NCBI RefSeq assembly: GCF_037072025.1
Contig: NZ_JAXHDD010000012.1
Span: 1-64,000, forward strand
Length of the DNA: 64,000 bases
Direction: 5' to 3'
Origin: Pseudogracilibacillus sp037072025
GTDB taxonomy: Bacteria; Bacillota; Bacilli; Bacillales; Amphibacillaceae
How positions within the stretch are numbered: the stretch's first letter is position 1; the number at the start of each line of letters is the position of its first letter. The position numbers were made by a program, and so were the translations under genes. Positions 45,496 through 54,587 of this stretch are shown here, one piece after another. The notes beneath the pieces were generated by a model. It saw nothing but the letters and a program-made list of their open reading frames with translations. It did no database searches and was not told where the DNA came from.

Positions 45496-45653
45496 GACAG
45501 ATACCTTTACCTTTCTTTTAAATTAATACACTTAATTTTATAATAGCTGTTTTACTGTTATGTAACAAGATTAATTGAAAATGTTTACTGCATTACAGTA
45601 TTGATAATACTAATAATTAATCAAAATTAATGCCGATGAACAGGAGAGGTTTT

Positions 45654-47267
45654 ATGATCAAAATTGCAAGTGCAATTATATTATTTGTAGGGATTGTTAG
45701 TGCCTTTATTATAACAGGAGTAATTGTTTTCTTTATTTATCTCATTTCTTTTGATCGAAGACAAAAAAAACATTCTATTCTAAGGAATTACCCACTTCTT
45801 GGTAGAGTACGTTACTTTTTTGAAAAAATTGGACCAGAACTAAGGCAGTACTGGTTTATTAATGATACAGTAGGTAAACCTTTTTCAAGAGCAGATTATG
45901 AACATATTGTCCGTAATTCAAAGTATAAACGTGATGTTATCGGTTTTGGTTCTAGAAGAGATTTTGAAAAAGAAGGATATTATATTCGAAATGACATGTT
46001 CCCAAAATTGGCGGAGGATTTAAAAGTAGATAAGGATATAATTACGTTAACAAATAAATATTTGCTATTACGTGATCCACTCTTCACCCAGAGAAAGGAA
46101 AAATTAAAACAAGATAAATCACTTGCCTATCTTTTACATGATGATGATGCAGTAGTCATAGGAGCAAAGACGAAATATCCTTTCATCACCAAGGGTCTTA
46201 TTGGGATGTCTGCAATGAGTTACGGTTCTTTGGGAAAGAATGCCATTACCGCCCTTTCTAAAGGACTGGCGATGGCTAAAGGATCATGGATGAATACTGG
46301 AGAAGGAGGGCTTTCACCTTATCATTTAGAAGGAGAAGTCGATATTATCATGCAAATTGGACCAGCATTATTTGGTGTGAGAGACAATCAGGGAAAACTT
46401 GATTTAGCTGAGCTAGAAAGAAAAAGTAAAATACCACAAATTAAAGCTTTTGAATTAAAACTAGGACAAGGAGCAAAAACTCGCGGCGGACATATTGACG
46501 CTGAAAAAGTGACACCTGAAATTGCAGAGATACGTAGAGTGGAGGCTTTTAAGCCAATCGATAGTCCCAACCGTTTTTACGAGTTCAATGATCCGGAAAA
46601 AATGGGTGAATTCATTTCATTAATTCGGCATACGACTGGAAAACCAGTTGGGATAAAGCTTGTCGTAGGAGGAATTGACAGTATCGAACCGTTAGCAAAA
46701 TATATGAAAGAAACTGGTGAAGACCCGGATTTTATAACAGTAGATGGCGGAGAAGGTGGGACTGGCGCTTCCTATCAAGAACTCTCTGACAGTGTTGGGC
46801 TACCAATAAAATCAGCAATCCCAATTTTAGATGGGACATTAAAAAAATACGGTGTTCGCGACAGAGTGAAAATTATTGCTTCTGGAAAACTATTTACCCC
46901 TGACCGCATTGCCATTGCATTAGCTATGGGAGCTGATCTTGTTAACATTGCACGAAGTTTAATGATCTCTATCGGTTGTATTCAAACACTAAAATGTCAC
47001 GCTAATATTTGTCCAGTAGGCGTAGCAACCACTAACCCAAATCTACAAAAAGCTCTCGTTATCGAAGAAAAAAAACATCGAGTTGCTAATTACATAACGA
47101 CACTTAGAAAGGGATTATTTCGTATTTCTGCAGCCGCAGGACTAAATTCGCCCGTCCATTTTGAACCGAAACATATTATGTATAAAGATGATCATGGAGT
47201 CATCTATCCGTTAGAAAAAATATTAAACGATATTCATAACCAATTAGGCTGGGAAAAAAATCACTGA
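45654..47267 (+). CDS. FMN-binding glutamate synthase-related protein (YerD-like)
   Basis: This protein has 537 residues: one N-terminal membrane helix (about 3-30) and a large FMN/Fe-S TIM-barrel domain related to the GltB synthase domain. Seen are GMSAMSYGSLGKNAITALSK, NTGEGGLSPYH, TVDGGEGGTGASYQEL, and a C-rich segment CIQTLKCHANICPVGVATTN near residue 442 where the 3Fe-4S cysteines lie. It lacks the amidotransferase domain, so it is not a complete glutamate synthase. The reaction in Bacillus is not established to my knowledge. The start MIKIASAIIL follows CAGGAGAGG. Confidence 0.88.
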   Translation: MIKIASAIILFVGIVSAFIITGVIVFFIYLISFDRRQKKHSILRNYPLLGRVRYFFEKIGPELRQYWFINDTVGKPFSRADYEHIVRNSKYKRDVIGFGSRRDFEKEGYYIRNDMFPKLAEDLKVDKDIITLTNKYLLLRDPLFTQRKEKLKQDKSLAYLLHDDDAVVIGAKTKYPFITKGLIGMSAMSYGSLGKNAITALSKGLAMAKGSWMNTGEGGLSPYHLEGEVDIIMQIGPALFGVRDNQGKLDLAELERKSKIPQIKAFELKLGQGAKTRGGHIDAEKVTPEIAEIRRVEAFKPIDSPNRFYEFNDPEKMGEFISLIRHTTGKPVGIKLVVGGIDSIEPLAKYMKETGEDPDFITVDGGEGGTGASYQELSDSVGLPIKSAIPILDGTLKKYGVRDRVKIIASGKLFTPDRIAIALAMGADLVNIARSLMISIGCIQTLKCHANICPVGVATTNPNLQKALVIEEKKHRVANYITTLRKGLFRISAAAGLNSPVHFEPKHIMYKDDHGVIYPLEKILNDIHNQLGWEKNH

Positions 47268-47355
47268 TACCGCGGCAATAGTATTTTTTCATGAAGCATT
47301 TAAATGTGACATAAATAAATGTTCCTAATATGATGGTACATCATCTTGTTTCCCT

Positions 47356-47384
47356 CTTGCAATCAACCTCACTACAATGTATAG
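47356..47384 (+). promoter_or_regulatory. Putative promoter of metNI
   Basis: TTGCAA, a 17-bp spacer and TATAGT, about 40 bp before metN. No S-box (SAM riboswitch) sequence is present in this leader. Confidence 0.65.
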
Positions 47385-47425
47385 TAAATTTATAGGAATA
47401 ATATATGAAAGTGTGGAGAAATGTC

Positions 47426-48430
47426 TTGATTGAATTAAAAAATGTTTCAAAAATATATAAAAGAAATGGCACCGAAACAGAAGCATTAAGTGATGTAAAT
47501 TTGCAAGTAAATAAAGGGGATATCTTTGGTGTTATTGGATTCAGTGGGGCTGGTAAAAGTACGTTAATTCGGCTTGTAAATTATTTGGAAAAACCAACTA
47601 CTGGAAAAGTTTTCATTGATGGAAATGATTTAAGTACTTATCCAATGAGTGAACTTCGGGTCTTAAGAAAAAATATTGGGATGATTTTTCAGCATTTTAA
47701 TCTATTAAACTCAAAAACGATATACCAAAATATCGCAATCCCACTTATTTTAGCGAAAGAAAGTAAGCAAGCAATTAAAGAACGTGTGATGGAACTTCTA
47801 CATTTCGTTGGATTAGAGGACAAAGCTGACAGTTATCCAAACGAATTATCTGGCGGCCAGAAACAGCGGATTGGAATTGCACGAGCCTTGGCTACAAATC
47901 CCTCAATTCTTCTATGTGATGAAGCAACATCAGCACTTGATCCACAAACAACAGATTCAATATTACAGTTACTACAAAAGATTAATGAAGAATACAATAT
48001 TACGATTATGATCATTACCCATGAAATGAGCATCATTCAGAAAATATGTAATAGAGTCGCTGTAATGGAAGAAGGAAAAGTAATCGAAGAAGGTAACGTC
48101 TTAGATGTATTTGGGAATCCAGAGCACACTTCTACAAAGAACTTTGTAAGAACAGTGATTCAAGATGAGTTGCCTAAAAGTGTTCGACTAAAAATAAAGC
48201 ACATTCCGGGAAGCAGACTATTTAAAATTGACTTTAGTGACAAAACTAATACAGTAATCAATGAATTAATAAAAAAATTTAATGTGAATGTTAATTTTAT
48301 TTATGCAACAATGAATGAAATAAAAGATGATACAGTTGGTCATATGATTATTCAATTAGCTGGTAATACAGTAGAAGAAGCTGTTTTACATTTACAATCA
48401 TCTGATATTAACGCAAAGGAGTTGGCATAA
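47426..48430 (+). CDS. metN: Methionine ABC transporter ATPase MetN
   Basis: MetN (334 residues) powers import of methionine and its derivatives. It has Walker A GFSGAGKST near residue 38, the signature LSGGQKQR near residue 140, Walker B ILLCDEATSALD, and a C-terminal NIL domain (about residues 255-334) that senses intracellular methionine. I start at TTG 47426 (MIELKNVSKIY), placed after GTGGAG; seven extra residues upstream do not fit the family. It is 2 bp before metI. Confidence 0.95.
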   Translation: MIELKNVSKIYKRNGTETEALSDVNLQVNKGDIFGVIGFSGAGKSTLIRLVNYLEKPTTGKVFIDGNDLSTYPMSELRVLRKNIGMIFQHFNLLNSKTIYQNIAIPLILAKESKQAIKERVMELLHFVGLEDKADSYPNELSGGQKQRIGIARALATNPSILLCDEATSALDPQTTDSILQLLQKINEEYNITIMIITHEMSIIQKICNRVAVMEEGKVIEEGNVLDVFGNPEHTSTKNFVRTVIQDELPKSVRLKIKHIPGSRLFKIDFSDKTNTVINELIKKFNVNVNFIYATMNEIKDDTVGHMIIQLAGNTVEEAVLHLQSSDINAKELA

Positions 48431-48432
48431 TT

Positions 48433-49095
48433 ATGTTTGCTACTACAGTGACCATGGAACAATTCCTACAAGCGATGATCGATACATTTTATATGGTTGG
48501 TTTCTCTTTGTTAATTGGGTCTATCATTGGAATCCCTTTGGGAATTTTACTTGTTGTTACCAGACCAGGTGGAATTATTGAAAATAAATTTATCTTTAGT
48601 GTACTAAATCCAATTATCAATATGGTAAGATCTTTACCATTCATTATTTTACTTGTCGCAATTATTCCGTTTACTCGATTAATCGTGCAAACTTCAATAG
48701 GTACAGCAGCGGCAATTGTTCCTTTAATTATTTACGTTGCACCATTTATTGCTCGTTTGGTGGAAAACTCCATCTTAGAAGTAGATGATGGAATTATTGA
48801 GGCAGCCGAATCGATGGGTGCAACTCCAATGCAGACGATCTGGTACTTCCTTCTTCCTGAAGCATTAGGTTCGTTAATATTAAGTTTAACAACAGCTACA
48901 ATTAGTTTACTCAGTGCGACCGCAATGGCCGGTGCCGTCGGTGGAGGTGGTATCGGAGACTTGGCGATTAGCTACGGATACGAACGATTTGATTCATTTA
49001 TTATGCTTGTTACTGTAATTGTATTAATCATTTTTGTGCAACTTATGCAGTCAGTAGGAAACTGGTTAGCTAGAAAAGTAAGAAGAGAAGGATAG
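48433..49095 (+). CDS. metI: Methionine ABC transporter permease MetI
   Basis: MetI (220 residues) has five membrane helices and the EAA loop EAAESMGATPMQTIWYFLLP near residue 135 that docks on MetN. In B. subtilis the same gene is called metP. In this window the substrate-binding metQ is not the third gene of the operon; it lies 3.7 kb away on the opposite strand. Confidence 0.95.
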   Translation: MFATTVTMEQFLQAMIDTFYMVGFSLLIGSIIGIPLGILLVVTRPGGIIENKFIFSVLNPIINMVRSLPFIILLVAIIPFTRLIVQTSIGTAAAIVPLIIYVAPFIARLVENSILEVDDGIIEAAESMGATPMQTIWYFLLPEALGSLILSLTTATISLLSATAMAGAVGGGGIGDLAISYGYERFDSFIMLVTVIVLIIFVQLMQSVGNWLARKVRREG

Positions 49096-49124
49096 ATAAA
49101 ACAAGCATCAAGACAAACATGTGG

Positions 49125-49163
49125 AGGATTAGAGAAAATGTACTCTCTAATCCTATTTTAATT
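49125..49163 (+). terminator. Terminator of metNI
   Basis: AGGATTAGAGA and TCTCTAATCCT form an 11-bp stem followed by ATTTTAATTTT. Confidence 0.85.
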
Positions 49164-49381
49164 TTATGAACTAAATAATAACACTTAAAACATTTTTAAG
49201 ATAACATAAAAAACTGGTATTAAATTCGCCCCAACATTCATTTGTGATTTCACATTACTTATTTGTTAAAAAAACTATTGCTTAAAATTTTAGCATCCTA
49301 AAAATGTTGAGAAAACAGTTGTGAAATTAATGATGATTTTTGCTGTAATTTGTTATCCGAATTACTTCGTTTATCCGGTGA

Positions 49382-49466
49382 TAAATTATTTGAATTTCAT
49401 GGTAGCAGTGTAAAAATATGATAGTATTTAATGTAATTAGATTAATTATGGCTTGTTCTACAAACG
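49382..49466. repeat. Direct repeat, left copy (85 bp)
   Basis: TAAATTATTTGAATTTCAT...ATTAGATTAATTATGGC...TTCTACAAACG recurs at 51184-51268 with roughly 90% identity. The two copies bracket the DinB, VOC, cupin and IS30 remnants. The rest of 49164-49545 shows no gene. Confidence 0.85.
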
Positions 49467-49545
49467 AGGCTAACGGAACAAATGAAGGTGAATTAAGTAT
49501 GAAATTGAGGCAAGAATAGGTCTGTCTTTAAAGGAGGGAACAATC

Positions 49546-49977
49546 ATAGATTCAAATGGTTTTCTTTATGCTGCTAAGATGACCAATACCTTAGCAGAAG
49601 AAATTCCAGAAAATAAATGGGATGTTCAGTTGATTAAAGAATTGGGATCACTAAGAAAATTATTTATTCATATCATTCGCGTTAGAGATATTTATAGGGA
49701 TGGACTAAGAACTGGTATCGTAGAATTTCCAGGCGATCTTCCGTCAAGTGATGGCAAATTAATTGAGCAATTAGATAGATCAATGAATGAACTAGCTTCT
49801 GCATTTACACAAGCAGGTAAACAGCGTATTAAAATGGGTGAAGAATATTTATCAACAGTAGAGATGTTAAACACTGCGGTACAACACGAAGGTATTCATC
49901 AGGGACAGTACTTTGTTGCCCTTAAACAAGCAAAGATTAATTTACCAAAACAATGGATTCGGGATTGGGATATGTAA
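49546..49977 (+). CDS. DinB-family protein with an ATA start
   Basis: This four-helix DinB/YfiT-type protein (143 residues from 49546) probably binds a metal through histidines such as those in IHIIRVRD and AVQHEGIHQGQYF, and relatives act as thiol-dependent transferases. The natural N-terminus, IDSNGFLYAAKMTNTLAEEI, begins at ATA and is preceded by a textbook AAAGGAGGG seven bases upstream. The first ATG (49579) has no Shine-Dalgarno and would cut 11 conserved-looking residues. Either ATA is used weakly or the start codon has mutated and the gene is decaying. Confidence 0.75.
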   Translation: MDSNGFLYAAKMTNTLAEEIPENKWDVQLIKELGSLRKLFIHIIRVRDIYRDGLRTGIVEFPGDLPSSDGKLIEQLDRSMNELASAFTQAGKQRIKMGEEYLSTVEMLNTAVQHEGIHQGQYFVALKQAKINLPKQWIRDWDM

Positions 49978-50096
49978 CCATATTGTTCAGTTATAAGACG
50001 CAGTTGTTGAAGAAGCACTGTGCCTGAATCGAGAAATATTGCTGAATAAGACTGACAAAATAATTTACATCTTAACCATGAAAGTAGGAGATTTTG

Positions 50097-50546
50097 ATGT
50101 CAATAAAATATGCTCATACAAACATTGTTGCAAAAGACTGGCGTAGATTATCTGATTTTTATATTAAGGTTTTTAACTGCAAGCCTGTATTACCCGAAAG
50201 AAATCTCTCAGGTAAATGGCTAGAAAGGCTGACCAATATAGATAATGTTAGTATTAAAGGTATCCATTTATCTTTACCTGGGTTCGAGGAGGGACCAACT
50301 TTAGAGATTTTTCAATATTATCCTGAAAATCCTGACAAGCAGTCATCAAATATTAGTTCTCAAGGATTGGGACATATTGCATTTGTAGTAGATAATGTTG
50401 AAGAAGTTTTGAACAAGTTAATTGAATGCGGTGGACAGAAATATGGAAGTTTAGAGGAAAAAGAGTATGAGTCTCTCGGAGTATTAACAGTTGTTTATGC
50501 AAAGGATCCCGAAGGAAATATTATAGAGATACAGAATTGGAAATAA
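50097..50546 (+). CDS. VOC (glyoxalase/dioxygenase fold) protein
   Basis: This 149-residue vicinal-oxygen-chelate protein opens with YAHTNIVAKDWRRLSDFYIK and ends YAKDPEGNIIEIQNW. The His of YAHTN, the Glu of TLEIF, the His of GLGHIAF and the Glu of IIEIQ occupy the usual metal positions. The fold covers glyoxalases, dioxygenases and antibiotic-resistance proteins, and the substrate cannot be inferred. ATG 50097 follows GTAGGAG. Confidence 0.82.
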   Translation: MSIKYAHTNIVAKDWRRLSDFYIKVFNCKPVLPERNLSGKWLERLTNIDNVSIKGIHLSLPGFEEGPTLEIFQYYPENPDKQSSNISSQGLGHIAFVVDNVEEVLNKLIECGGQKYGSLEEKEYESLGVLTVVYAKDPEGNIIEIQNWK

Positions 50547-50621
50547 TGAATTGTTATATTCCTCATTTACTTTAGAAACCTGTGCAAAACTGAAATGAGA
50601 ATTGCGCTTTTTCTTGGATCA

Positions 50622-50771
50622 AAAGGAGAAATGCATATAATTCCAAAGGGTATTGAGCACAAACTTTATGCGGTAAAGAAATGTCATCATCATGCCGGAG
50701 AACCAAAAGGAGCAGTAAATACTGGTGAAACAAACGGCGAATTGACTGCTGAGAATGATGTGTGGGTTTAA
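50622..50771 (+). pseudogene. Cupin-domain gene remnant
   Basis: The frame KGEMHIIPKGIEHKLYAVKK...EPKGAVNTGETNGELTAEND, ending VWV and a stop, is the C-terminal half of a small cupin protein. The N-terminal half is missing and no start or ribosome-binding site is present. Confidence 0.75.
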
Positions 50772-50849
50772 AAGTGTTAAAGTATCTTTGTCAGTATTGC
50801 TTACCCTTGTTTAATCGGACTTTTCCGCAAACGGGTGCAGTTGTTGTGC

Positions 50850-51127
50850 GAAATGTTTTTAGAACCATTACAGCAGATAATGGCTCAGAATTCAGCAATC
50901 TGTCGGAACAAGGGGAAGGACTTCAAATTGACGTCTATTTTTGTCCCCCCTATGCTTCGTGGGAGCACGGATCAAATGAGCGTCATAATGGACCTATTCG
51001 AAGATTTATTAAAAAAGGGCAACCAATTCATTCATATACTGACGAGCAGATTGACGATGTCGAAAACTGGATGAATACACTTCCACAGAAAATACTAGAA
51101 TATCAAACGCCGATGGAAAAATTTTAG
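50850..51127 (+). mobile_element. IS30-family transposase remnant (C-terminal part)
   Basis: The frame contains TITADNGSEFS and YFCPPYASWEHGSNERHNGP then IRRFIKKGQ, the second half of the DDE integrase core of IS30-type transposases. The N-terminal helix-turn-helix and first aspartate are absent, so it is inactive. The left part of the frame (before about 50850) is not transposase-like. Confidence 0.85.
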
Positions 51128-51183
51128 GAAAGACTTATATAGTGGTTTCTCAAAGGGTGTTGCATTTAATATTGCAATTAAGG

Positions 51184-51268
51184 TAAATTATTTGAATTTC
51201 ATTGTAGCATTGTAAGAATATGATAGTGTCTAAGTAATTAGATTAATTATGGCATTATTCTACAAACG
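51184..51268. repeat. Direct repeat, right copy (85 bp)
   Basis: This is the partner of 49382-49466, in the same orientation, 1.8 kb away. It is followed after about 22 bp by a copy of the GTTCAAAA-ended repeat. Confidence 0.85.
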
Positions 51269-51290
51269 TTCTGATTGTAGGGAAGTTGTT

Positions 51291-51467
51291 TATAGAGGAT
51301 GTTCAAAAAGTCAGCTGAAAATGACACATGGCATTTCTTCGTTGACTTGCTTTTCCGCTACTCACGTATTTAACTGCATACATTCCTTTGCCGGGAGCTA
51401 CGCCGCCTCGAACAGCTCGGTCTTTTCATCTTTCTAACATAGGAGTTTTGAACACGCACTTATATGT
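51291..51467. repeat. Copy 3 of the GTTCAAAA-ended repeat (shortest complete form)
   Basis: About 175 bp, starting TATAGAGGATGTTCAAAAAG and ending GAGTTTTGAACACGCACTT. The ends form an imperfect terminal inverted repeat around GTTCAAAA/TTTTGAAC. Its inner part (TTGCTTTTCCGCTACTCACG, GCCGCCTCGAACAGCTCGG) is the part shared with the copy in the ssrA intron. It is non-coding. Confidence 0.85.
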
Positions 51468-51503
51468 TACAGTAGAGTTATCAATCCATAGGGGGAAATT
51501 TAG

Positions 51504-51866
51504 ATGATTCTTGGACTACATCATGCACAAATTACTATTCCGAAGGGTGCGGAAGAAGAAGGTAAACAGTTTTATTGCAATGTATTAGGTTTAGAAGAAG
51601 TAGAAAAGCCGGAATCACTCAAGGGGCGTGGAGGATTTTGGTTAAAAGTCGGGGATCAAGACGTTCACGTAAGTACTGAAGATGGTTTTGACAGACTAAC
51701 AACAAAAGCTCATTTAGCTTATTTGGTAAGTGATATTTCACACTGGAAAAGTGTGTTGGAACAAAAAGATATTCAGTCAATTGAAGGAGTTCCAATCCCT
51801 GGTTTTGACCGATTTGAATTCAGAGACCCTTTTGGCAATAGGGTGGAAATGATTCAAGAAATATAA
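51504..51866 (+). CDS. VOC-family protein (glyoxalase-like)
   Basis: A 120-residue single-domain VOC protein starts MILGLHHAQITIPKGAEEEG after GGGGGAAA and ends FEFRDPFGNRVEMIQEI. The His of LHHAQ, the His of DVHVS, the His of KAHLAY and the Glu of RVEMI match the metal site of the fold. The substrate is unknown. The 300-bp region downstream (51867-52169) contains no gene that I can support. Confidence 0.82.
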   Translation: MILGLHHAQITIPKGAEEEGKQFYCNVLGLEEVEKPESLKGRGGFWLKVGDQDVHVSTEDGFDRLTTKAHLAYLVSDISHWKSVLEQKDIQSIEGVPIPGFDRFEFRDPFGNRVEMIQEI

Positions 51867-52169
51867 AAAAAATAAACAATCTGGCGCATTTGACGCATTG
51901 TGATGTGCCAAAATCAAAGCTAGATTGCAAACGAAAATATTGTGAAGTTAAAAGAAACAATTGAGTTTTGTAAGCCTCAAGTATTAGCCCAAATACATCA
52001 CAGGTTCACTAACTAAGGATCCGTTCTTGTGTTAAAATAAAATTAAAAGCTTTGGTAATTAAAGGGTGGATTAATTGTTTAAGGGTTACCAGTTAAATTA
52101 GTAACCGACATTAATTTTCCATGACTCGAAAATTCATTACTTTAATTAAGAAGAAAGGGAGGTATTTTA

Positions 52170-52547
52170 ATGCTAAAAAGGTTTTCTATGGTGTTCTTAA
52201 CAATGGTATTGGCTATTGTTGCTTTATTAATAGCAACCAAACACCCAACAGGTCCAAACACTGTTTCATTCGATGAACCAGTTGGATTATTGATATCATT
52301 AGGTATGTTAATAGCACTATTTTTACCGCCTTTAATTTTTTCATTTTTTAATAACCTTGCTGTAAAAGTAATTTCCGCTATTTATCAATCCTTTATACTT
52401 ATTAGTTTTTTAATTATTGTTCCAGTAGGCTTTTTTGTTCCTGCTTTTTCCATAATTATTATCGGCGTTTTAGGTGCTATTGTTACTATTTGTAGTATCA
52501 TCGTTACTATTTTAGTCGGGTTAAAAAAGAAAAATTCAGCCGTTTAA
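52170..52547 (+). CDS. Hypothetical membrane protein
   Basis: I do not recognise this protein. Its 125 residues contain four predicted membrane helices (about 5-25, 40-62, 68-90 and 94-118) with a lysine-rich cytoplasmic end KKKNSAV. A strong AAAGGGAGG lies upstream of the ATG. It stands alone. Confidence 0.75.
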   Translation: MLKRFSMVFLTMVLAIVALLIATKHPTGPNTVSFDEPVGLLISLGMLIALFLPPLIFSFFNNLAVKVISAIYQSFILISFLIIVPVGFFVPAFSIIIIGVLGAIVTICSIIVTILVGLKKKNSAV

Positions 52548-52621
52548 TTCTGCTTAGGAATCGGGCACCTTAATCGAACAAATTGGGTAAAGAATTAGTA
52601 ACATAACTATAAAATGAATTA

Positions 52622-52650
52622 CAAAAAAGGTGCTAATCGCACCTTTCATT
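52622..52650. terminator. Bidirectional hairpin between the membrane protein and metQ
   Basis: GGTGC TAATC GCACC is flanked by A and T runs; on the minus strand it is followed by TTTTTTG and may end metQ. Confidence 0.6.
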
Positions 52651-52790
52651 TTAATACTCTTTTCGTTGTTTTTGCACATGAATTAATAGGATAATAGTAA
52701 TGTGATTTAGTTAGTGAAATTACTTTTTTTATGATCTTTTCTCCAAGGAAACGGAATCCCTTACGTTTATCGCAGATTATTATATACTCA

Positions 52791-53618
52791 TTATCTTATT
52801 TCTTCTGGAATAAACCAATAGTCATCTTGGTTATGTTCTTCCATATATGCCTTAAATTCATCAGATTCATAAGCTGCTTTTACGGCTTGAGCCCAATCTG
52901 TATCTTTATTTTTCTCATCGACTACTGCAACAAGTTCTAAATCTTTTAATATATCTTCTTGCAGTAAGCTTAAAGATGCATCGACTCCAGATGCATAAAC
53001 AATACTACCTGGAATAACACCATAATCAAGATCGTCTAAAGCACGTGGAATTTGCGCAGAATCCATTTCTTGTATATCAAGATTAAGTTCATTTTCTACG
53101 ATATCATTTTGCGTCACTTTTACTAATTCTACATTATCTTCTAATGTAATTAATCCAGCTTTTTGTAATACAGCATAGGCTCTTGCTGCATTTGAAGGGT
53201 CTTTCGGAATCCCAATGACATCCCCTTCTTCAATGTCATCAAGTGAATCTTTACGACCTGGAAAAATACCAGTTGGTACCGTCGGGACTGGTGTAATACT
53301 TGTTAAACTCGCACCTTTTTCATTATTAAAGTTTTCATAGTAAGCTGTATGTTGGTCAACATTCAAATCAATCGAACCTTCGTCAAGTGCGATATCAGCT
53401 TGTAATAATTCCGTAAAATCAGTTGTTTCAACCGTATACCCTTCCTCTTCCAATATAGGTACAATTGCATCAATAAACAACTCACTATAAGGTCCAGGTG
53501 AAGTTCCAACTTTAATTGTTGTCTTTTCTTCACCATCTCCTGTTGTTCCAGAACCACAAGCAGCAAGAAATAATGTTGTTAATATTGTAAAAATAAACAA
53601 TAACCTTGAGACTTTCAT
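52791..53618 (-). CDS. metQ: Methionine-binding lipoprotein MetQ
   Basis: MetQ (275 residues) captures methionine outside the cell for MetNI. The signal peptide MKVSRLLFIFTILTTLFLAA ends at a lipobox cysteine (Cys21, LAACGSG). The mature part carries the NlpA-type sequence IKVGTSPGPYSELFIDAIVP, VGQHTAYY-like VDQHTAYYENFN, and IPKDPSNAARAYAVLQKAGL. I start it at 53618, after AGGGGAAACGC, because this gives a normal lipoprotein leader. No S-box is seen in the leader. Confidence 0.93.
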   Translation of the reverse strand: MKVSRLLFIFTILTTLFLAACGSGTTGDGEEKTTIKVGTSPGPYSELFIDAIVPILEEEGYTVETTDFTELLQADIALDEGSIDLNVDQHTAYYENFNNEKGASLTSITPVPTVPTGIFPGRKDSLDDIEEGDVIGIPKDPSNAARAYAVLQKAGLITLEDNVELVKVTQNDIVENELNLDIQEMDSAQIPRALDDLDYGVIPGSIVYASGVDASLSLLQEDILKDLELVAVVDEKNKDTDWAQAVKAAYESDEFKAYMEEHNQDDYWFIPEEIR

Positions 53619-53958
53619 TGCGTTTCCCCTTTTTATATGTTTTAAATTCATACTTTACTACTTTGTTTTATATGAATTATGTACTATAATACAGGGCACA
53701 AGATAAAAAGTCAATTCAATTTTATGAAACCCCCAAATGTATCCATCTAAACTGCTTTAACATCCAATTTATGTAACCGTTATTTAGATAGTCATTTATA
53801 ATGGTTATGATAAAGAATGGTCTCTTTTTAAAATAAGACTTCCTAGAAAAGACAAGAGACTAAGACATAACATAGAGAATCCAAATTTCTTCAATTGTAT
53901 TAGTACGTATGGACTTTTATATGGGTCTCTTTTATAAATTTTATTGTTTATTCCATAG

Positions 53959-54470
53959 ACTGTGCAGTTAAGTTTGAATAGAAAAAGTTCTACCGCTACG
54001 CAAATACACTCCGCTTTCCACAGGCGGCGGCCTTAGCCTTCCTTGTGCTACGCGACTTTAGTTGTCTCACCTAGATGATCTTCTATTTGAAGCGTTTGGA
54101 CGAGTTTAATGATCAAGGAAGATACTGCGAAGCCTTTCTTCTCGTGGGAGTCTACGTGTATTTCCTTTGCTGAGATCTGTGTACGGTAATAACGCTAAAC
54201 AGCTTGAAATAACTACTATCATAATGGGTGATTGGAGCCGAAGGGCAGTCAACTCCTGGTCGGCTAAAAGCGGTCACGTTCTCTGACCTACACTGACAAC
54301 TGGGACGGACGTCCTGTCCGTCGCAGGAAAAGCACGTGTCTGAAGACCCCACAGGGTTTTCTTCCGAGGTGGGCTGAGGTTCCTGAGGTCGTGACTAAGG
54401 ATGCGCGAACTGCCTGGAAGAAGAAATCACGAAGCTGTTACCGGGGTTTAAATTTTCATAACTGCACAGT
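53959..54470. mobile_element. 512-bp non-coding element with 12-bp terminal inverted repeats
   Basis: Perfect ends ACTGTGCAGTTA and TAACTGCACAGT bound a stretch clearly richer in G+C than its surroundings, with many internal complementary segments (for example CACTCCGCTTTCCACAGGCG, and CGTCCTGTCCGTCGCAGGA). No transposase is present, so it is MITE-like. I find no clear target duplication. Similar GC-rich non-coding repeats occur widely in Bacillaceae genomes. Confidence 0.7.
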
Positions 54471-54587
54471 TTACTTCAACCTACGTATTAAGGACAACGG
54501 TCGAAATAGTAACCTTCTACTCTAAATTACCTATGCTGTAATCGTTCGTCTTTAGAGCTTAAGGTTTTTGTTTTGTCCATGCCTCTA

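Noticed and set aside
47268..47425. SAM riboswitch (S-box) expected before metNI
   Set aside because: None of the conserved S-box segments (AGAG-GxGGAGGGAC-like) is present; the same holds for the metQ leader.
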